Source: an uncultured Erythrobacter sp. (GTDB lineage: Bacteria > Pseudomonadota > Alphaproteobacteria > Sphingomonadales > Sphingomonadaceae). From it: a stretch of DNA of 64,000 bases. The notes beneath the pieces were generated by a model. The model saw only the letters and a program-made list of their open reading frames with translations, had not been told where the DNA came from and made no database searches. Each line of letters starts with the position of its first letter. Position 1 is the stretch's first letter. The translations under genes were made by a program, and so were the position numbers. The stretch covers positions 1,178,001 through 1,242,000 of the forward strand of contig NZ_CANLMB010000001.1 in assembly GCF_947492365.1 (NCBI RefSeq), in the 5' to 3' direction. Of this stretch, positions 38,027 through 46,697 are shown piece by piece.

Positions 38027-38727
38027 AATCTGCCACAGCCTTGAAAGCAACGGGTGCGCTGTTTGCCCTGGCGATACTGACCGGCGCCGGTCCCCGCGAC
38101 CCGAACAATCCGACCTGCCCGGCTGAACCGAATTGGGGAAGCGCCGACGCGATGACGCTTACCGCAATCCCGCAAGGCGAGTTCAAGGTCCTGCTAGCTG
38201 AGGGGCGGATCGATGCGGGCCTGCCCGAGCGTCTCACGGCTGCGCTCGATGCCGACCCGCTTATTGGCGAGGTCTGGCTGCGCTCGCGAGGTGGCAATGC
38301 CCGCGCTGGCAATGAAGCGGGCCGGTTAATCCAGCGCTACGGCTTGAACACACGTATCCCCGAAGACTGGGTGTGCTTTTCAGCCTGCAATTTTATTTTC
38401 ATGGGCGGGTTCGAGCGACAGGTCGACGAAGGTGGCACATTCATGGTTCACATGTTCACGCACACCCGCGACCGCTGGATCATCGACGACGCGGTGATCG
38501 ACGGGAGCGAAGCCACAACGGAATTGATTGTGAGCATCGAACAGAGTTCCGCGCTGCTCGCCACAGAGGACAACGACTTCCTGATAAGAATGGGCGTCAG
38601 CCGCAAACTGCTGACAGACATCATGTATCAGCAACAGGCGCGCGGGACCGAGGATAATCCGAGCACACGTTATTGCCTCACTCAGGAGGAATTGCTCGAA
38701 TACAACGTCAAGAGGCTGCGTCACTAA
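38023..38727 (+). CDS. COG3904-like exported ClpP/crotonase-fold protein
   Basis: A 234-residue protein with signal-like N-terminus (ATGALFALAILTGAG). The body matches the alphaproteobacterial periplasmic ClpP-like group: VWLRSRGGNARAGNEAGRLI (about 86-105) is the G-G turn before the active site. VCFSACNFIFMGG holds the Ser-Ala-Cys at the position of the ClpP nucleophile, and FMVHMFTHTRDR carries a candidate catalytic His. Enzymatic activity is not proven for this group. The start codon overlaps the preceding stop (ATGA at 38023-38026), and the two are coupled. Confidence 0.75.
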   Translation: MKSATALKATGALFALAILTGAGPRDPNNPTCPAEPNWGSADAMTLTAIPQGEFKVLLAEGRIDAGLPERLTAALDADPLIGEVWLRSRGGNARAGNEAGRLIQRYGLNTRIPEDWVCFSACNFIFMGGFERQVDEGGTFMVHMFTHTRDRWIIDDAVIDGSEATTELIVSIEQSSALLATEDNDFLIRMGVSRKLLTDIMYQQQARGTEDNPSTRYCLTQEELLEYNVKRLRH

Positions 38728-38947
38728 CAGTGCTTAGTGAATCCATCGCAATAGATCCGATTTGATTTTGGGCGTTGGGCTAGACTTTGACCTAACCAGT
38801 CGTCGCGCATCGTATTTTCAGATCCGAATACTACACTTGCACGTTGACATTCTAATACTTCTCAGGTCAATTTCGATATCTAGAATCGGTTCTGCACTAA
38901 TTTCGTAGCGATGTAATCTACTAGACGCAGTCATAAAGGGGTTTCAA

Positions 38948-39328
38948 ATGTTGCATAAAGACCACCAAGAACCCGGTTTCCGAGTCCTAACGCCGGAAGA
39001 AGTTGTGTTTGTTTCAGGCGGCAATGATAATAGTGGCAATGATAATAACGCCAATAACAATTGCGTTATCACTACGAATATCGAAATCCGCTTCAATTAC
39101 GATACCAACCAGAATGAGGAGGTCACGACATATCACCTTCTTTGCCAAACTGAGGACTCTCCCAGGTATCAGAACGTGACCCAGACAGCTTCGCTCGAGG
39201 ACTGGCAATCTGCTGATGGATTCGATCCGAACAATCAGGAAATGATGGATTGGATCATTGATATGCTCCATATTGATGATGGTGTAGATATTCCAGGCAC
39301 CACGGAGAACTTCGGCCTAGGCTCATAG
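38948..39328 (+). CDS. Asn/Asp-rich peptide with double-glycine-type leader
   Basis: A 126-residue acidic protein. Its N-terminus (MLHKDHQEPGFRVLTPEEVV then FVSGG) has the form of a double-glycine leader: the L-T-x-E-E-hh-x-hSGG pattern used by C39-peptidase ABC exporters for bacteriocins and other small exported proteins. Cleavage after Gly25 would release about 101 residues beginning NDNSGNDNNANNN, with two Cys (NCVITT, LLCQTE) and an acidic C-terminus. Base composition is AT-rich relative to flanks. An AAAGGGG site precedes the ATG. No peptidase/exporter or modifying enzyme is adjacent. Function unknown. Confidence 0.6.
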   Translation: MLHKDHQEPGFRVLTPEEVVFVSGGNDNSGNDNNANNNCVITTNIEIRFNYDTNQNEEVTTYHLLCQTEDSPRYQNVTQTASLEDWQSADGFDPNNQEMMDWIIDMLHIDDGVDIPGTTENFGLGS

Positions 39329-39352
39329 CGTGCGGGAATGAGCGGCGATTAG

Positions 39353-39550
39353 CCAACGCTTGCGCATTACGAAGCCAACGTCTCCTATTATGCCTTCGGT
39401 CGGTCGCTTTAGCGCCGTCTCGATGCGTTTCTCGATCGCTTGCCAAAATGCGCGCGGGTGCTTGAACTGGGCTGCGTCATCGGGCGTGATGCGGCGCGAA
39501 TGATCGAACGCGGCTTTGCGATTGATTCTGTTGCTATTGAGACTTTCTAA
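39353..39550 (+). pseudogene. Decayed SAM-dependent methyltransferase remnant
   Basis: One frame reads PTLAHYEANVSYYAFGRSL, then TAG at 39410-39412. It continues as RRLDAFLDRLPKC, ARVLELGCVIGRDAARMIE and RGFAIDSVAIETF before TAA (39548-39550). This is the N-terminal third of a class I methyltransferase: the HYE-AN opening, and motif I RVLELGCGxGRDA with Gly replaced by Val. It has an internal stop, no clear start codon, and is truncated after strand 2. The region is otherwise gene-free from 39329 to 39648. Confidence 0.6.
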
Positions 39551-39648
39551 GAAGGCAGCAGGATTGGAATCGCTAGAAAGCCAGCCATGGGAGGGAAAGC
39601 CGCATATAGGGCGATGCGCAAGTGGGTTCCCGTGCTAGTGCGCAAGCC

Positions 39649-40311
39649 ATGAAACACACGCTAGAAGCCATCTGCACCGGAACCGCCCGCCCCTTTAACG
39701 GCGCGGAAGCAAGCGCAATTGCGAAGCATCCGCGCGAGGGGATTGTGCAGTTTCTTGAAGACGGGCTTGCGCCTGACGAACAGGCCGACAAGCGCGTCCA
39801 TGGCGGGCCGGAGATGGCGGTGCACCTCTATCCACTCGACCATCACGAATACTGGCGGGATGAGCTGGGTGCGCCCGATTTGCTCGACCAGCCCGGCGCA
39901 TTCGGATCGAACCTCGCTGTGCGCGGGATGACCGAGGATCAGGTGCATATCGGCGACACATTCCGGGTCGGCCCTTCGGCAACCGGGGCGCTGCTGCAAA
40001 TCTCGCAGCCGCGCCAGCCGTGCTGGAAAATTGAGCACCGCTTCGGCGCGTTTTGCGAGGCCAAGGGGATGGTTACAAAGATCGTCTCAACGGGCCGCTC
40101 GGGCTGGTACTTCCGCGTGCTCGAATTCGGCGAGGCGCGAGCAGGCGATGCCATCGAAAGGGTCGAGATCGGCCACCAAGACTGGAGCGTCGCGCGTGCA
40201 TTCGCTGTTCTGATGGCGGGCAAAGGCAGCCGCGAAGAACTGCGCGAATTGGCGAATCTGGATGCTTTGTCCCCGAAATTGCGAGAAAAGGCGAAGGCCA
40301 AGCTGGGTTAG
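39649..40311 (+). CDS. MOSC domain protein (YiiM-like)
   Basis: A 220-residue protein of the MOSC superfamily (molybdenum-cofactor sulfurase C-terminal fold), closest in layout to YiiM. Visible: NGAEASAIAKHPREG, DKRVHGGPEMAVHLYPLDHH, GAFGSNLAVRGMTE, VHIGDTFRVG, and the MOSC cysteine in QPRQPCWKIEHRFG. The C-terminal 3-alpha part is WYFRVLEFGEARAG followed by a helical tail. YiiM-type proteins reduce N-hydroxylated compounds with a molybdenum cofactor. The link to the molybdopterin oxidoreductase at 42417 is suggestive. The ATG at 39649 is preferred over an upstream in-frame start. Confidence 0.88.
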   Translation: MKHTLEAICTGTARPFNGAEASAIAKHPREGIVQFLEDGLAPDEQADKRVHGGPEMAVHLYPLDHHEYWRDELGAPDLLDQPGAFGSNLAVRGMTEDQVHIGDTFRVGPSATGALLQISQPRQPCWKIEHRFGAFCEAKGMVTKIVSTGRSGWYFRVLEFGEARAGDAIERVEIGHQDWSVARAFAVLMAGKGSREELRELANLDALSPKLREKAKAKLG

Positions 40312-40443
40312 AAGCCGTTTGCGGCAACATCTGACCTCAAGCAGCGCCCATTCTATCCCTTCCTGCTGCCTCAGTTACTTCAGGTTCTACCCACTGGCAC
40401 AGCTTTGTGTGCTATACCGCGTGAACTTGGAGAGGACTTCGAT

Positions 40444-40893
40444 ATGAATTCACAAATCGCATTTCTGGCCGCGCTCGGCGCTGCGGCACTCGCCGCCAGC
40501 CCCGCCGCTGCATCCAGCGACATCGGCCCGGCACAATTTGCACCCTTGCAAATGCCCGGCCTTCACTCCGCGCTTGCCGCTGATCCGCCTCGCCAGGCGC
40601 CCGCCCATGGCCGCCGCGACCGCGACCGGCAGAGCATCTATGATGATCGCGGGCGGTATCGCGATCCGCGCCGTCTTGGCCGCCGGGACCGGATTTGGCG
40701 TGGCCGCGACGGCAATTATTATTGCGAACGCGGCAATGGCACGACCGGGCTTGTGATCGGAGCGGGCCTAGGAGCTCTTGCGGGCCGCGCTATCGACACC
40801 GAAGGCGACCGCACGGCCGGCACCTTGCTTGGCGCGATTGCAGGCGGATTGCTGGGGCAGGAAATCGACCGCGGGGAATTGCGCTGCCGCTGA
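40444..40893 (+). CDS. Glycine-zipper 2TM (17-kDa-antigen-like) exported protein
   Basis: A 149-residue protein: signal peptide (about 1-23, PAAA|S), an Arg/Asp/Tyr-rich linker (GRRDRDRQSIYDDRGRYRDP), then a glycine-zipper segment GLVIGAGLGALAGRAIDTEG and GTLLGAIAGGLLGQEIDRG near the C-terminus. The last few residues are GELRCR. This is the Rickettsia 17-kDa antigen/glycine-zipper 2TM arrangement found in outer-membrane-associated proteins. A GGAGAGGA site precedes the ATG. It is monocistronic between the MOSC and SDR genes. Confidence 0.8.
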   Translation: MNSQIAFLAALGAAALAASPAAASSDIGPAQFAPLQMPGLHSALAADPPRQAPAHGRRDRDRQSIYDDRGRYRDPRRLGRRDRIWRGRDGNYYCERGNGTTGLVIGAGLGALAGRAIDTEGDRTAGTLLGAIAGGLLGQEIDRGELRCR

Positions 40894-40958
40894 GGCTTCG
40901 CACGAGTTTGCTGCCCTTCTTCTTGTGCAGTGCGCGCGCGCACTGTTAGGGCGGTCAA

Positions 40959-41735
40959 ATGGCTGACAATGCACATTCTTCCGCGGTAGTCGTAACCGGC
41001 GGCGCGAACCGTATCGGGGCCGAAATTGTCAGAGGTTTCGCGCGAGCTGGTTGGCACGTCGTCATCCACTATCGCAGGTCCGGCGCAGCAGCAGAAGCGC
41101 TGGCGCAGGAACTGCCGAGTGCCGAGACATTCCAATGCGACCTCGCCGATGATGAAGCCGTCGATGCGATGATCGAGGCGCTGGCCGCGCGGCTGCCCGC
41201 TTGGCGCTGCCTCGTCAATTCAGCTTCGGTTTTTCGTTATGACGATGCAACCAAACTGGACCCTGCCACGAACCGGGAAGCGATGCAGGTCAACGCGCTT
41301 TCCCCCGCCCGCCTCGCGCAGGGTTTTCTTCGTGCCGCTCGCGGAGATGCGCCGCGCACGGTGATCCAGCTCACTGATATGAAGCTGGAGAACCCCAATC
41401 CCGATTTCTTCAGCTACACAATGTCCAAGAATGCGGCGGCTTCGACCATCCCGATGATGGCGATGAGCGCCCCTGAGAATGCGCGGGTTTACGGCATTGC
41501 GCCGGGTGCGATTCTGGCCAGCCACGATCAGAGCGAGGAAGAGACGGAAATCTCGCACCGGCTCAATCTGTTGGAGCGTAAGACTGCACCGCAAGAAATC
41601 GTCGAAGCTGCGCTATTCCTCGCAAGTGGAACGCTCAGGAGCGGCTCCACACTCTTCATCGATAGCGGACAGCACCTGCTCTCCCAGCCGCGCGACGTGA
41701 TCTATCTGGCGCGCGAGAAAGCGGCCGGGAATTGA
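40959..41735 (+). CDS. Short-chain dehydrogenase/reductase (FolM/pteridine-reductase-like)
   Basis: A 258-residue SDR. NAD(P) loop TGGANRIGAEIVRGF, RR after strand 2 (HYRRSG, favouring NADPH), LVNSASVF in place of NNAG, and the catalytic YTMSK (Tyr-x-x-x-Lys). The ending DVIYLAREK, the NSASVF segment and the lack of a Ser-rich specificity loop resemble FolM/pteridine-reductase-like SDRs that reduce dihydromonapterin or dihydropterins. A pterin substrate would fit the neighbouring molybdopterin enzyme. This is inferred, not shown. Its TGA overlaps the TTG start of the cytochrome gene. Confidence 0.82.
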   Translation: MADNAHSSAVVVTGGANRIGAEIVRGFARAGWHVVIHYRRSGAAAEALAQELPSAETFQCDLADDEAVDAMIEALAARLPAWRCLVNSASVFRYDDATKLDPATNREAMQVNALSPARLAQGFLRAARGDAPRTVIQLTDMKLENPNPDFFSYTMSKNAAASTIPMMAMSAPENARVYGIAPGAILASHDQSEEETEISHRLNLLERKTAPQEIVEAALFLASGTLRSGSTLFIDSGQHLLSQPRDVIYLAREKAAGN

Positions 41736-42424
41736 GCACGCAATTGAAACGCCACGCCCTCCCCACCCGCATCTGGCACTGGCTCAACGCGCTGGCTTTT
41801 ATCGTGCTGTTTATGTCGGGGCTGAATATCTCGAACGCGCATCGTTACCTCTATTGGGGCAATTACGGCTTCGATCCGGCGGATGCGTGGCTCAGCGTCG
41901 TGCGTTTCCCCGCGTGGGCGACGATCCCGCAGCGATACGACCTGGCCGAGGCGCGCGACTGGCATTCGGGCTTTGCATGGCTGTTCGCGGTGAGCCTGCT
42001 GATGATGTGGGCGGCGAGCCTTATCAACCGGCATTTCTGGCGTGATATCGCCACGCGCTTTGCCGACTGGTCGCCGCGTGCGCTGATCGCGGATGCGAAG
42101 CGGCATCTGGACGGCGAGCACGCGGGCGAGGATGGCGGCTACAATGTCCTGCAAAAGATCAGCTACGGCATCGTGCTCGGCGTGCTGCTGCCGATGATGA
42201 TCTTTACCGGCCTTGCAATCAGCCCTGGTTTTGAACCCGCAGCGCCGTGGCTGGTCGAAATTCTGGGTGGGCGCCAGAGCGCGCGCAGTCTGCATTTCAT
42301 CGTCGCATGGGCCTTGTTCGGTTTTGTAGTGCTGCATGTGGTGATGGTGTTTATTTCGGGTGCGGCGACGCAGATTTCCGACATGATAACCGGCGGTTCG
42401 CGGCAGGAGGCCGACAATGCCTGA
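41732..42424 (+). CDS. Cytochrome b561/HydC-type membrane cytochrome b
   Basis: A 230-residue inner-membrane diheme cytochrome b of the Ni-hydrogenase/b561 type. Four hydrophobic helices are visible. Candidate heme ligands are His in TRIWHWLNALAF, ARDWHSGFAWLF, LHFIVAWALFG and VVLHVVMVFI. It starts with TTG (41732) inside the TTGA overlap with the SDR stop codon, and no good in-frame ATG lies nearby. The last 8 bp overlap the oxidoreductase start. This is the membrane partner expected to pass quinol electrons to the periplasmic molybdopterin protein, as in YedZ/YedY-like pairs. Confidence 0.88.
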   Translation: MSTQLKRHALPTRIWHWLNALAFIVLFMSGLNISNAHRYLYWGNYGFDPADAWLSVVRFPAWATIPQRYDLAEARDWHSGFAWLFAVSLLMMWAASLINRHFWRDIATRFADWSPRALIADAKRHLDGEHAGEDGGYNVLQKISYGIVLGVLLPMMIFTGLAISPGFEPAAPWLVEILGGRQSARSLHFIVAWALFGFVVLHVVMVFISGAATQISDMITGGSRQEADNA

Positions 42425-43190
42425 CAAAGTGCCGAAGAAAGGGCCTGAGATGAAACGCCGCACCTTGCTCGCGGGCATGGCCGCCCTTCCCGCTGCCGCT
42501 TGCAGCGAACTTGCCGAGACTGGCCCAGCAGGCGACCTGTTCGATGTGGCCGAAGGCTGGCACCGCACCGCGCACCGTGCCCTTGCAAGGCGGCAGGCGC
42601 TCGCTCCCGAATACGCTCCCGAGGATCGCTCCCCTGACATTCGCGGCAATGGTTCGCTGACGGTCGACACGGACGAGTACCGCGCGCGAGCGGCGAACGG
42701 CTTTGCCGATTGGCGGCTTGAAGTAGGCGGGCTGGTCGACAACCCGCTCAGCCTCAGCCTTGCCGACCTCAAGGCCCTCCCCCAGCGCACCCAGATCACC
42801 CGCCATGACTGCGTCGAAGGGTGGAGCGCGATTGCCGAATGGAGCGGCCCGCAGCTTTCCGCCCTGCTCGATGCGGCCAAAGTGCGCGAAGAGGCCAACT
42901 TCATCGTCTTTCGCTGTGCTGACCGGCTCTATGACCGCGACTATTACGAGAGCGTCGACATGGTCGATGCCTACCACCCGCAAACGATCATCGCCCACAA
43001 ACTCAATGGCGAGCCGCTACCCGAAAAGAACGGCGCTCCCTTGCGCATGCGGATCGAGCGGCAGCTGGGCTACAAACACGCCAAATACCTCACCGGCATC
43101 GAAGCGGTGGCGAGCTTTGATGACCTCTACGGCGGCAAAGGCGGCTTTTGGGAGGATCTGGGCGATTACCAGTGGTATGCGGGGATATGA
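42417..43190 (+). CDS. Periplasmic molybdopterin-dependent oxidoreductase (sulfite-oxidase fold)
   Basis: A 257-residue enzyme of the sulfite oxidase/YedY family. A Tat-type leader (KRRTLLAGMAALPAAACS) contains a lipobox-like AAAC. The molybdenum-binding Cys is in TRHDCVEGWSAIAEW. Further family blocks are VDMVDAYHPQTIIAHKLNG, PLPEKNGAPLRMRIERQLGYK and KYLTGIE. The C-terminal dimerisation domain of true sulfite oxidases is absent, as in YedY. Its start overlaps the cytochrome b gene by 8 bp, so they form one electron-transfer unit. The substrate may be oxidised protein methionine or another S/N-oxide, but this is inferred. Confidence 0.9.
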   Translation: MPDKVPKKGPEMKRRTLLAGMAALPAAACSELAETGPAGDLFDVAEGWHRTAHRALARRQALAPEYAPEDRSPDIRGNGSLTVDTDEYRARAANGFADWRLEVGGLVDNPLSLSLADLKALPQRTQITRHDCVEGWSAIAEWSGPQLSALLDAAKVREEANFIVFRCADRLYDRDYYESVDMVDAYHPQTIIAHKLNGEPLPEKNGAPLRMRIERQLGYKHAKYLTGIEAVASFDDLYGGKGGFWEDLGDYQWYAGI

Positions 43191-43201
43191 CTTAGCTTGA
43201 T

Positions 43202-43269
43202 TCCCAGCGAAGGCTGGGACCGCCTTCCGCAATGAGTGAGATCGAAAACGATCCCAGCCTTCGCTGGGA
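43202..43269. repeat. Pair of inverted REP-like palindromes
   Basis: TCCCAGCGAAGGCTGGGA (43202-43219) is itself a 7-bp stem with a GAAG loop. Its exact reverse complement TCCCAGCCTTCGCTGGGA lies at 43252-43269. The two units can fold singly or against each other around a 32-bp spacer. They lie between convergent genes. The size and symmetry are typical of intergenic REP/BIME elements. Confidence 0.75.
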
Positions 43270-43283
43270 CTCGGGGCGGGCTG

Positions 43284-43733
43284 CTAATCAGGATAGACCC
43301 GGTTCATCGCGCCCCAGCACACACCGATAATCTCCTCCAGCACATCCAGATCGATATCGGCCAACTTGTTGACATAGACACAGCTCGCGCCGGTCGTGTG
43401 CTTGCCCATCTTCTCGAGCAGTGCGTCGACTTTCTTGCCCGTCGCTTCGTCGCAATAGCGGCCCATCAGATAAAGCGAATGCTTGGCCTTGCGCGGGCTA
43501 AAGCCGGAGCGCATCCAGTCCCCCTCGCGTCCGCTTTCATATTTGTAGTGGTAGCTGCCATAGCCGATGATCGTCGGGCCCCACATTTGCGGCGCTTCAC
43601 CAGTGACCTTGCGGAACAATGCGTCGAGCACTTTGGCGTCCTCGCGCTTTGAGGCGGGTTCGACGGCTTCGATAAACTCTGCAACCGACACCGCAGTCGG
43701 CTTTGTTTTTGCTTCGGATTTCTTGCCAGCCAT
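43284..43733 (-). CDS. DUF1801 domain protein
   Basis: A 149-residue protein with the DUF1801 (YdhG-like) pattern: VAEFIEAVEPASKREDAKVL near 14-33, MWGPTIIGYGSYHYKYESG, SPRKAKHSLYLMG, LLEKMGKHTTGASCVYVNKL. It is a small cytosolic alpha/beta protein of unknown role. The first ten residues are Lys-rich. The start is the ATG at 43733. It is convergent with the oxidoreductase across the REP-like pair and divergent from the cyclopropane-synthase-like gene (100 bp). Confidence 0.85.
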   Translation of the reverse strand: MAGKKSEAKTKPTAVSVAEFIEAVEPASKREDAKVLDALFRKVTGEAPQMWGPTIIGYGSYHYKYESGREGDWMRSGFSPRKAKHSLYLMGRYCDEATGKKVDALLEKMGKHTTGASCVYVNKLADIDLDVLEEIIGVCWGAMNRVYPD

Positions 43734-43833
43734 CGCGCGTCCTCCCCACACTTCCACCACAAGGCGATTGACAGCCTAACACATGCCGCGCCAAACCTGC
43801 TCGCAAATTCGCAGCAAGGGGACTGCTCAGCAT

Positions 43834-45180
43834 ATGTGGCTACTCGACAAGTTTCTCGCCAAAGCAATCAAGCACGGTCAGCTGATCGTTACAGATCACG
43901 ACGGTACCGAGCATACCTATGGTCCGGGCGGTGAGTATGATCCGCTGGTCGGAGGCCGAGCAGGCCCTATCCGCATCCGTTTAACCAACAAGAAGGCCGC
44001 AAATCACATCGTGCGCTATCCGCAAATGGGTGCGGGCGAGGCGTTTATGTGGGGCTGGCTGGTGGTCGAGGAACCGCACGACATCCGCGACATGATCCTG
44101 ATGGTCACGATGAACGCCAAGCGGCTGGGCGATGCCTCGCTCAAGGCCAAGGGCCCGGTTCGCAAAGCGGTGCAGAAGATCAAGGCCGCCGTCGATGGCA
44201 TCAACCTGCGCAGCTCGGCGCGCGCCAATGCCGAGCACACCTACAACCTCACCCGCGAGCTGTATGAACGATTCCTCGACGAGGATCGCCAGTACACGAT
44301 GGCCTATTACCGCGAGGATGATCCGACCCAGACCAGCCTCGAGCAGGCGCAGATGGACAAGAAGGCGCATCTTGCCGCCAAGCTCCACCTGAAGCGGCCC
44401 GAGGACAATGGCGGCGTGCCGATGAAGGTGCTCGACATTGGCTGCGGCTGGGGCGGCTTCGCGCTCTATCTCAACAAGATGTACGATTGCGAAGTGCTCG
44501 GCGTGGCGCTCGCACCCGACCAGATCAAGTTCTCCAACGAACGCGCCGAAGAGCTGGGCGTCGCCGACAAGGTGAAGTTCAAACTGCTCGACTACCGCGA
44601 TGTGCCCAGCGAAGAGGGAGGCGCGTTCGACCGTATCTCCAGCGTCGGTCTGCTCGAACATGTCGGCACGATCCACTATCCGCAGTTCTTCGAGCACACC
44701 AACCGCTTGCTCAAGCCCAACGGCGTGATGATCTCGCATTGCTGCGGCCGCGCGGGTCCTCCGGGCTACACCGACGCATGGACCCGCAAATACATCTTCC
44801 CCGGCGGCTACATCCCGGCCCTGTCCGAACTTGTCACAGAGAGCGAGAAGAACGGCTGGCAGGTCATGGATGTCGAGGCGATGCGCTACCACTACTCGCA
44901 CACGCTGGAGGAGTGGTACAATCGCACCGTCATGCACCAGGCAGAGATCACCGAGATGTATGACGAGGTGTTCTACCGCATGTGGCTCTTCTACCTCGCC
45001 GGCGCGGAGCAGAGCTTCCGCAATGGCGGCATGGTCAACTGGCAGCTCCAATATGTGAAGAGCCGCGACGCGATCCCGATGACCCGCGAATACATCCACC
45101 ACGAAAGCGCCCGCCTGCGCGAGCGAGGCGAGATCCCGAGCTGGCGATTTGATCCGGGGATGAAGGAAGCGGCGGAGTAG
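43834..45180 (+). CDS. Cyclopropane-fatty-acyl-phospholipid synthase family methyltransferase
   Basis: A 448-residue SAM-dependent enzyme of the CFA synthase family, which methylates the cis double bond of membrane phospholipid acyl chains. Visible: N-terminal lipid-binding domain (about 1-170, MGAGEAFMWGWL), RQYTMAYYREDD, motif I VLDIGCGWGGFALYL, GVALAPDQIKFSNERA, SVGLLEHVG, YIFPGGYIPALSE and HYSHTLEEWY with the active-site-type His/Tyr. The start at 43834 gives MWLLDKFLAKAIKHG; a longer frame begins at 43783. A GGGGA site lies about 10 nt upstream. The convergent acyltransferase gene ends 3 bp away. Confidence 0.9.
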   Translation: MWLLDKFLAKAIKHGQLIVTDHDGTEHTYGPGGEYDPLVGGRAGPIRIRLTNKKAANHIVRYPQMGAGEAFMWGWLVVEEPHDIRDMILMVTMNAKRLGDASLKAKGPVRKAVQKIKAAVDGINLRSSARANAEHTYNLTRELYERFLDEDRQYTMAYYREDDPTQTSLEQAQMDKKAHLAAKLHLKRPEDNGGVPMKVLDIGCGWGGFALYLNKMYDCEVLGVALAPDQIKFSNERAEELGVADKVKFKLLDYRDVPSEEGGAFDRISSVGLLEHVGTIHYPQFFEHTNRLLKPNGVMISHCCGRAGPPGYTDAWTRKYIFPGGYIPALSELVTESEKNGWQVMDVEAMRYHYSHTLEEWYNRTVMHQAEITEMYDEVFYRMWLFYLAGAEQSFRNGGMVNWQLQYVKSRDAIPMTREYIHHESARLRERGEIPSWRFDPGMKEAAE

Positions 45181-45183
45181 GCG

Positions 45184-46536
45184 CTACTCCTGCACCTCCT
45201 TCCGGTTCGAAGGCCGATAGATCGGACCAAAGCCCAGCAGCGCAGCGCCCACGAACGGCGCGGCTACCACCCATATGCGCAATCCCGTCACGCCATCAGG
45301 GCTGGCGATAGTCACGCCTGCTGTTGCAGCGAGGCCGACGCAGATCAGCAGGACGCCTGCCACCACCCGCGCCTTGGGCACGGTGCGGCCGCCTCTGATC
45401 GGGCCGAAGACGCGCTCGTTCTTGGCGAAGATCGCGATCATCGGCAGCAGCGCGAGGATGTAGATGCCGAGCCAGAGCGGACGCGTTGCCCACCACTCGC
45501 CTGTGCCCGGAACCGGACCGAGGCCCATCCCGCCTAGGCCGAGCCACACGGCGGTCATCACCAGCACAAAAGCGGTGAGGTGCCACAGATAGACGGTCAT
45601 GATCATGCCGTTCATCAGCACCGTCGCGGTCCAGATGCCAATGTTGTCCAGCATCTTGCGCCCCAGAGGCTCCAGCGCGAGCACCAGCCCCACCTGCACC
45701 ACGCCCAGTGCGAACAGCGCAAGCGTCGGCGGCAGTGAGTTGGAGAAGCCGCCCGGCGCGCTCACCATCGAGACGGGGTAGAAGCCATAGACCGTGATCG
45801 ACACCAGCACCGCTAAGCCCACCGCGAACCACAGTGCGGCGAACAGCCGGTTGTCGAACTTGCCATCCCTCCACGCAAAGCCAAGCTGATGGATGCCGAG
45901 GAACACCCACAGGAAGTTGGTGAAGCTGATGTAAGGCACGTCGTGCGCGAACCGCAGGTAATCGACCCCCATCGCCAGCGGGATGTAGATTGCGAAGCTC
46001 AGCCACCCAAAGCGCTTCCAAGCTTTGTAGGCGAGCGGCGTGCAGGCCGTGACCAGCAGATAGACCGCGAGGAACCAGACCGGGATCAGCGCCGCCTCGG
46101 TCGCAGCCCGGATCTCGCCGCGGTCGATCCCGACCTGCGTCATCACAACCGCCAGCACCGCCCAGACGAGCAGCAGCGGGAAGGTCGGCCCGATCAGGCG
46201 CTGCACGCGGCTTGCCAGCCAGTCGCGGTAGACGCCGGTCTGTCCGGGCTCCGCCTTGCGTAACGTCGCATCCCAGCTCACGCCGTTGGAGTAGCCTCCA
46301 ACCAGGAAGAAGACCGGCATCACTTGGAAAGCCCAAGTCAGCCAGTGGGTCCAGTCCGCCGTGTCGAGCAGGTCGCCGCGCTGCAATGCGCCAGCCTCGT
46401 CGACATAGAGCCCAGCCATCAGCCAGTGGCCGAACACCACGGCGAGGATCGAGATTGCGCGCAGGAAGTCCACCCAGCGATTGCGCTCCGGCGGGGCCAT
46501 TTCGGCCAGCTCGCGCGCTTTGCTCCACATACCCAT
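45184..46536 (-). CDS. Acyltransferase family 3 membrane protein
   Basis: A 450-residue inner-membrane protein with about ten to eleven hydrophobic helices of the acyltransferase_3 family. The family's first-helix signature is [20 protein letters not shown] with the catalytic-type His. Other blocks are [43 protein letters not shown] and [15 protein letters not shown]. Such proteins transfer acyl groups onto sugars or other cell-surface molecules; the substrate is unknown. The start is the ATG at 46536, with an in-frame extension to 46608 less likely. It is divergent from argG. Confidence 0.85.
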   Translation of the reverse strand: MGMWSKARELAEMAPPERNRWVDFLRAISILAVVFGHWLMAGLYVDEAGALQRGDLLDTADWTHWLTWAFQVMPVFFLVGGYSNGVSWDATLRKAEPGQTGVYRDWLASRVQRLIGPTFPLLLVWAVLAVVMTQVGIDRGEIRAATEAALIPVWFLAVYLLVTACTPLAYKAWKRFGWLSFAIYIPLAMGVDYLRFAHDVPYISFTNFLWVFLGIHQLGFAWRDGKFDNRLFAALWFAVGLAVLVSITVYGFYPVSMVSAPGGFSNSLPPTLALFALGVVQVGLVLALEPLGRKMLDNIGIWTATVLMNGMIMTVYLWHLTAFVLVMTAVWLGLGGMGLGPVPGTGEWWATRPLWLGIYILALLPMIAIFAKNERVFGPIRGGRTVPKARVVAGVLLICVGLAATAGVTIASPDGVTGLRIWVVAAPFVGAALLGFGPIYRPSNRKEVQE

Positions 46537-46697
46537 ATTTCGCGTCTCTCCCGTATCCGCGTTCCCGCCAATGTTGGGCGCAAGGCCCCGGTTTGCAAGC
46601 AAATGCATCGCTTTCGCCCTCCCCGCCCCCTCAAAGCCGTTGCCGCATGCCCCCCGCTTTGCTAGCCGCGCCTCTCCTGTTCCAAGAGGTTCCTTCC

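Noticed and set aside
46212..46697. N-terminal extension of argG
   Set aside because: It overlaps the divergent acyltransferase gene and is Arg/Ser/Pro-rich shadow sequence. ArgG family members start at [14 protein letters not shown].
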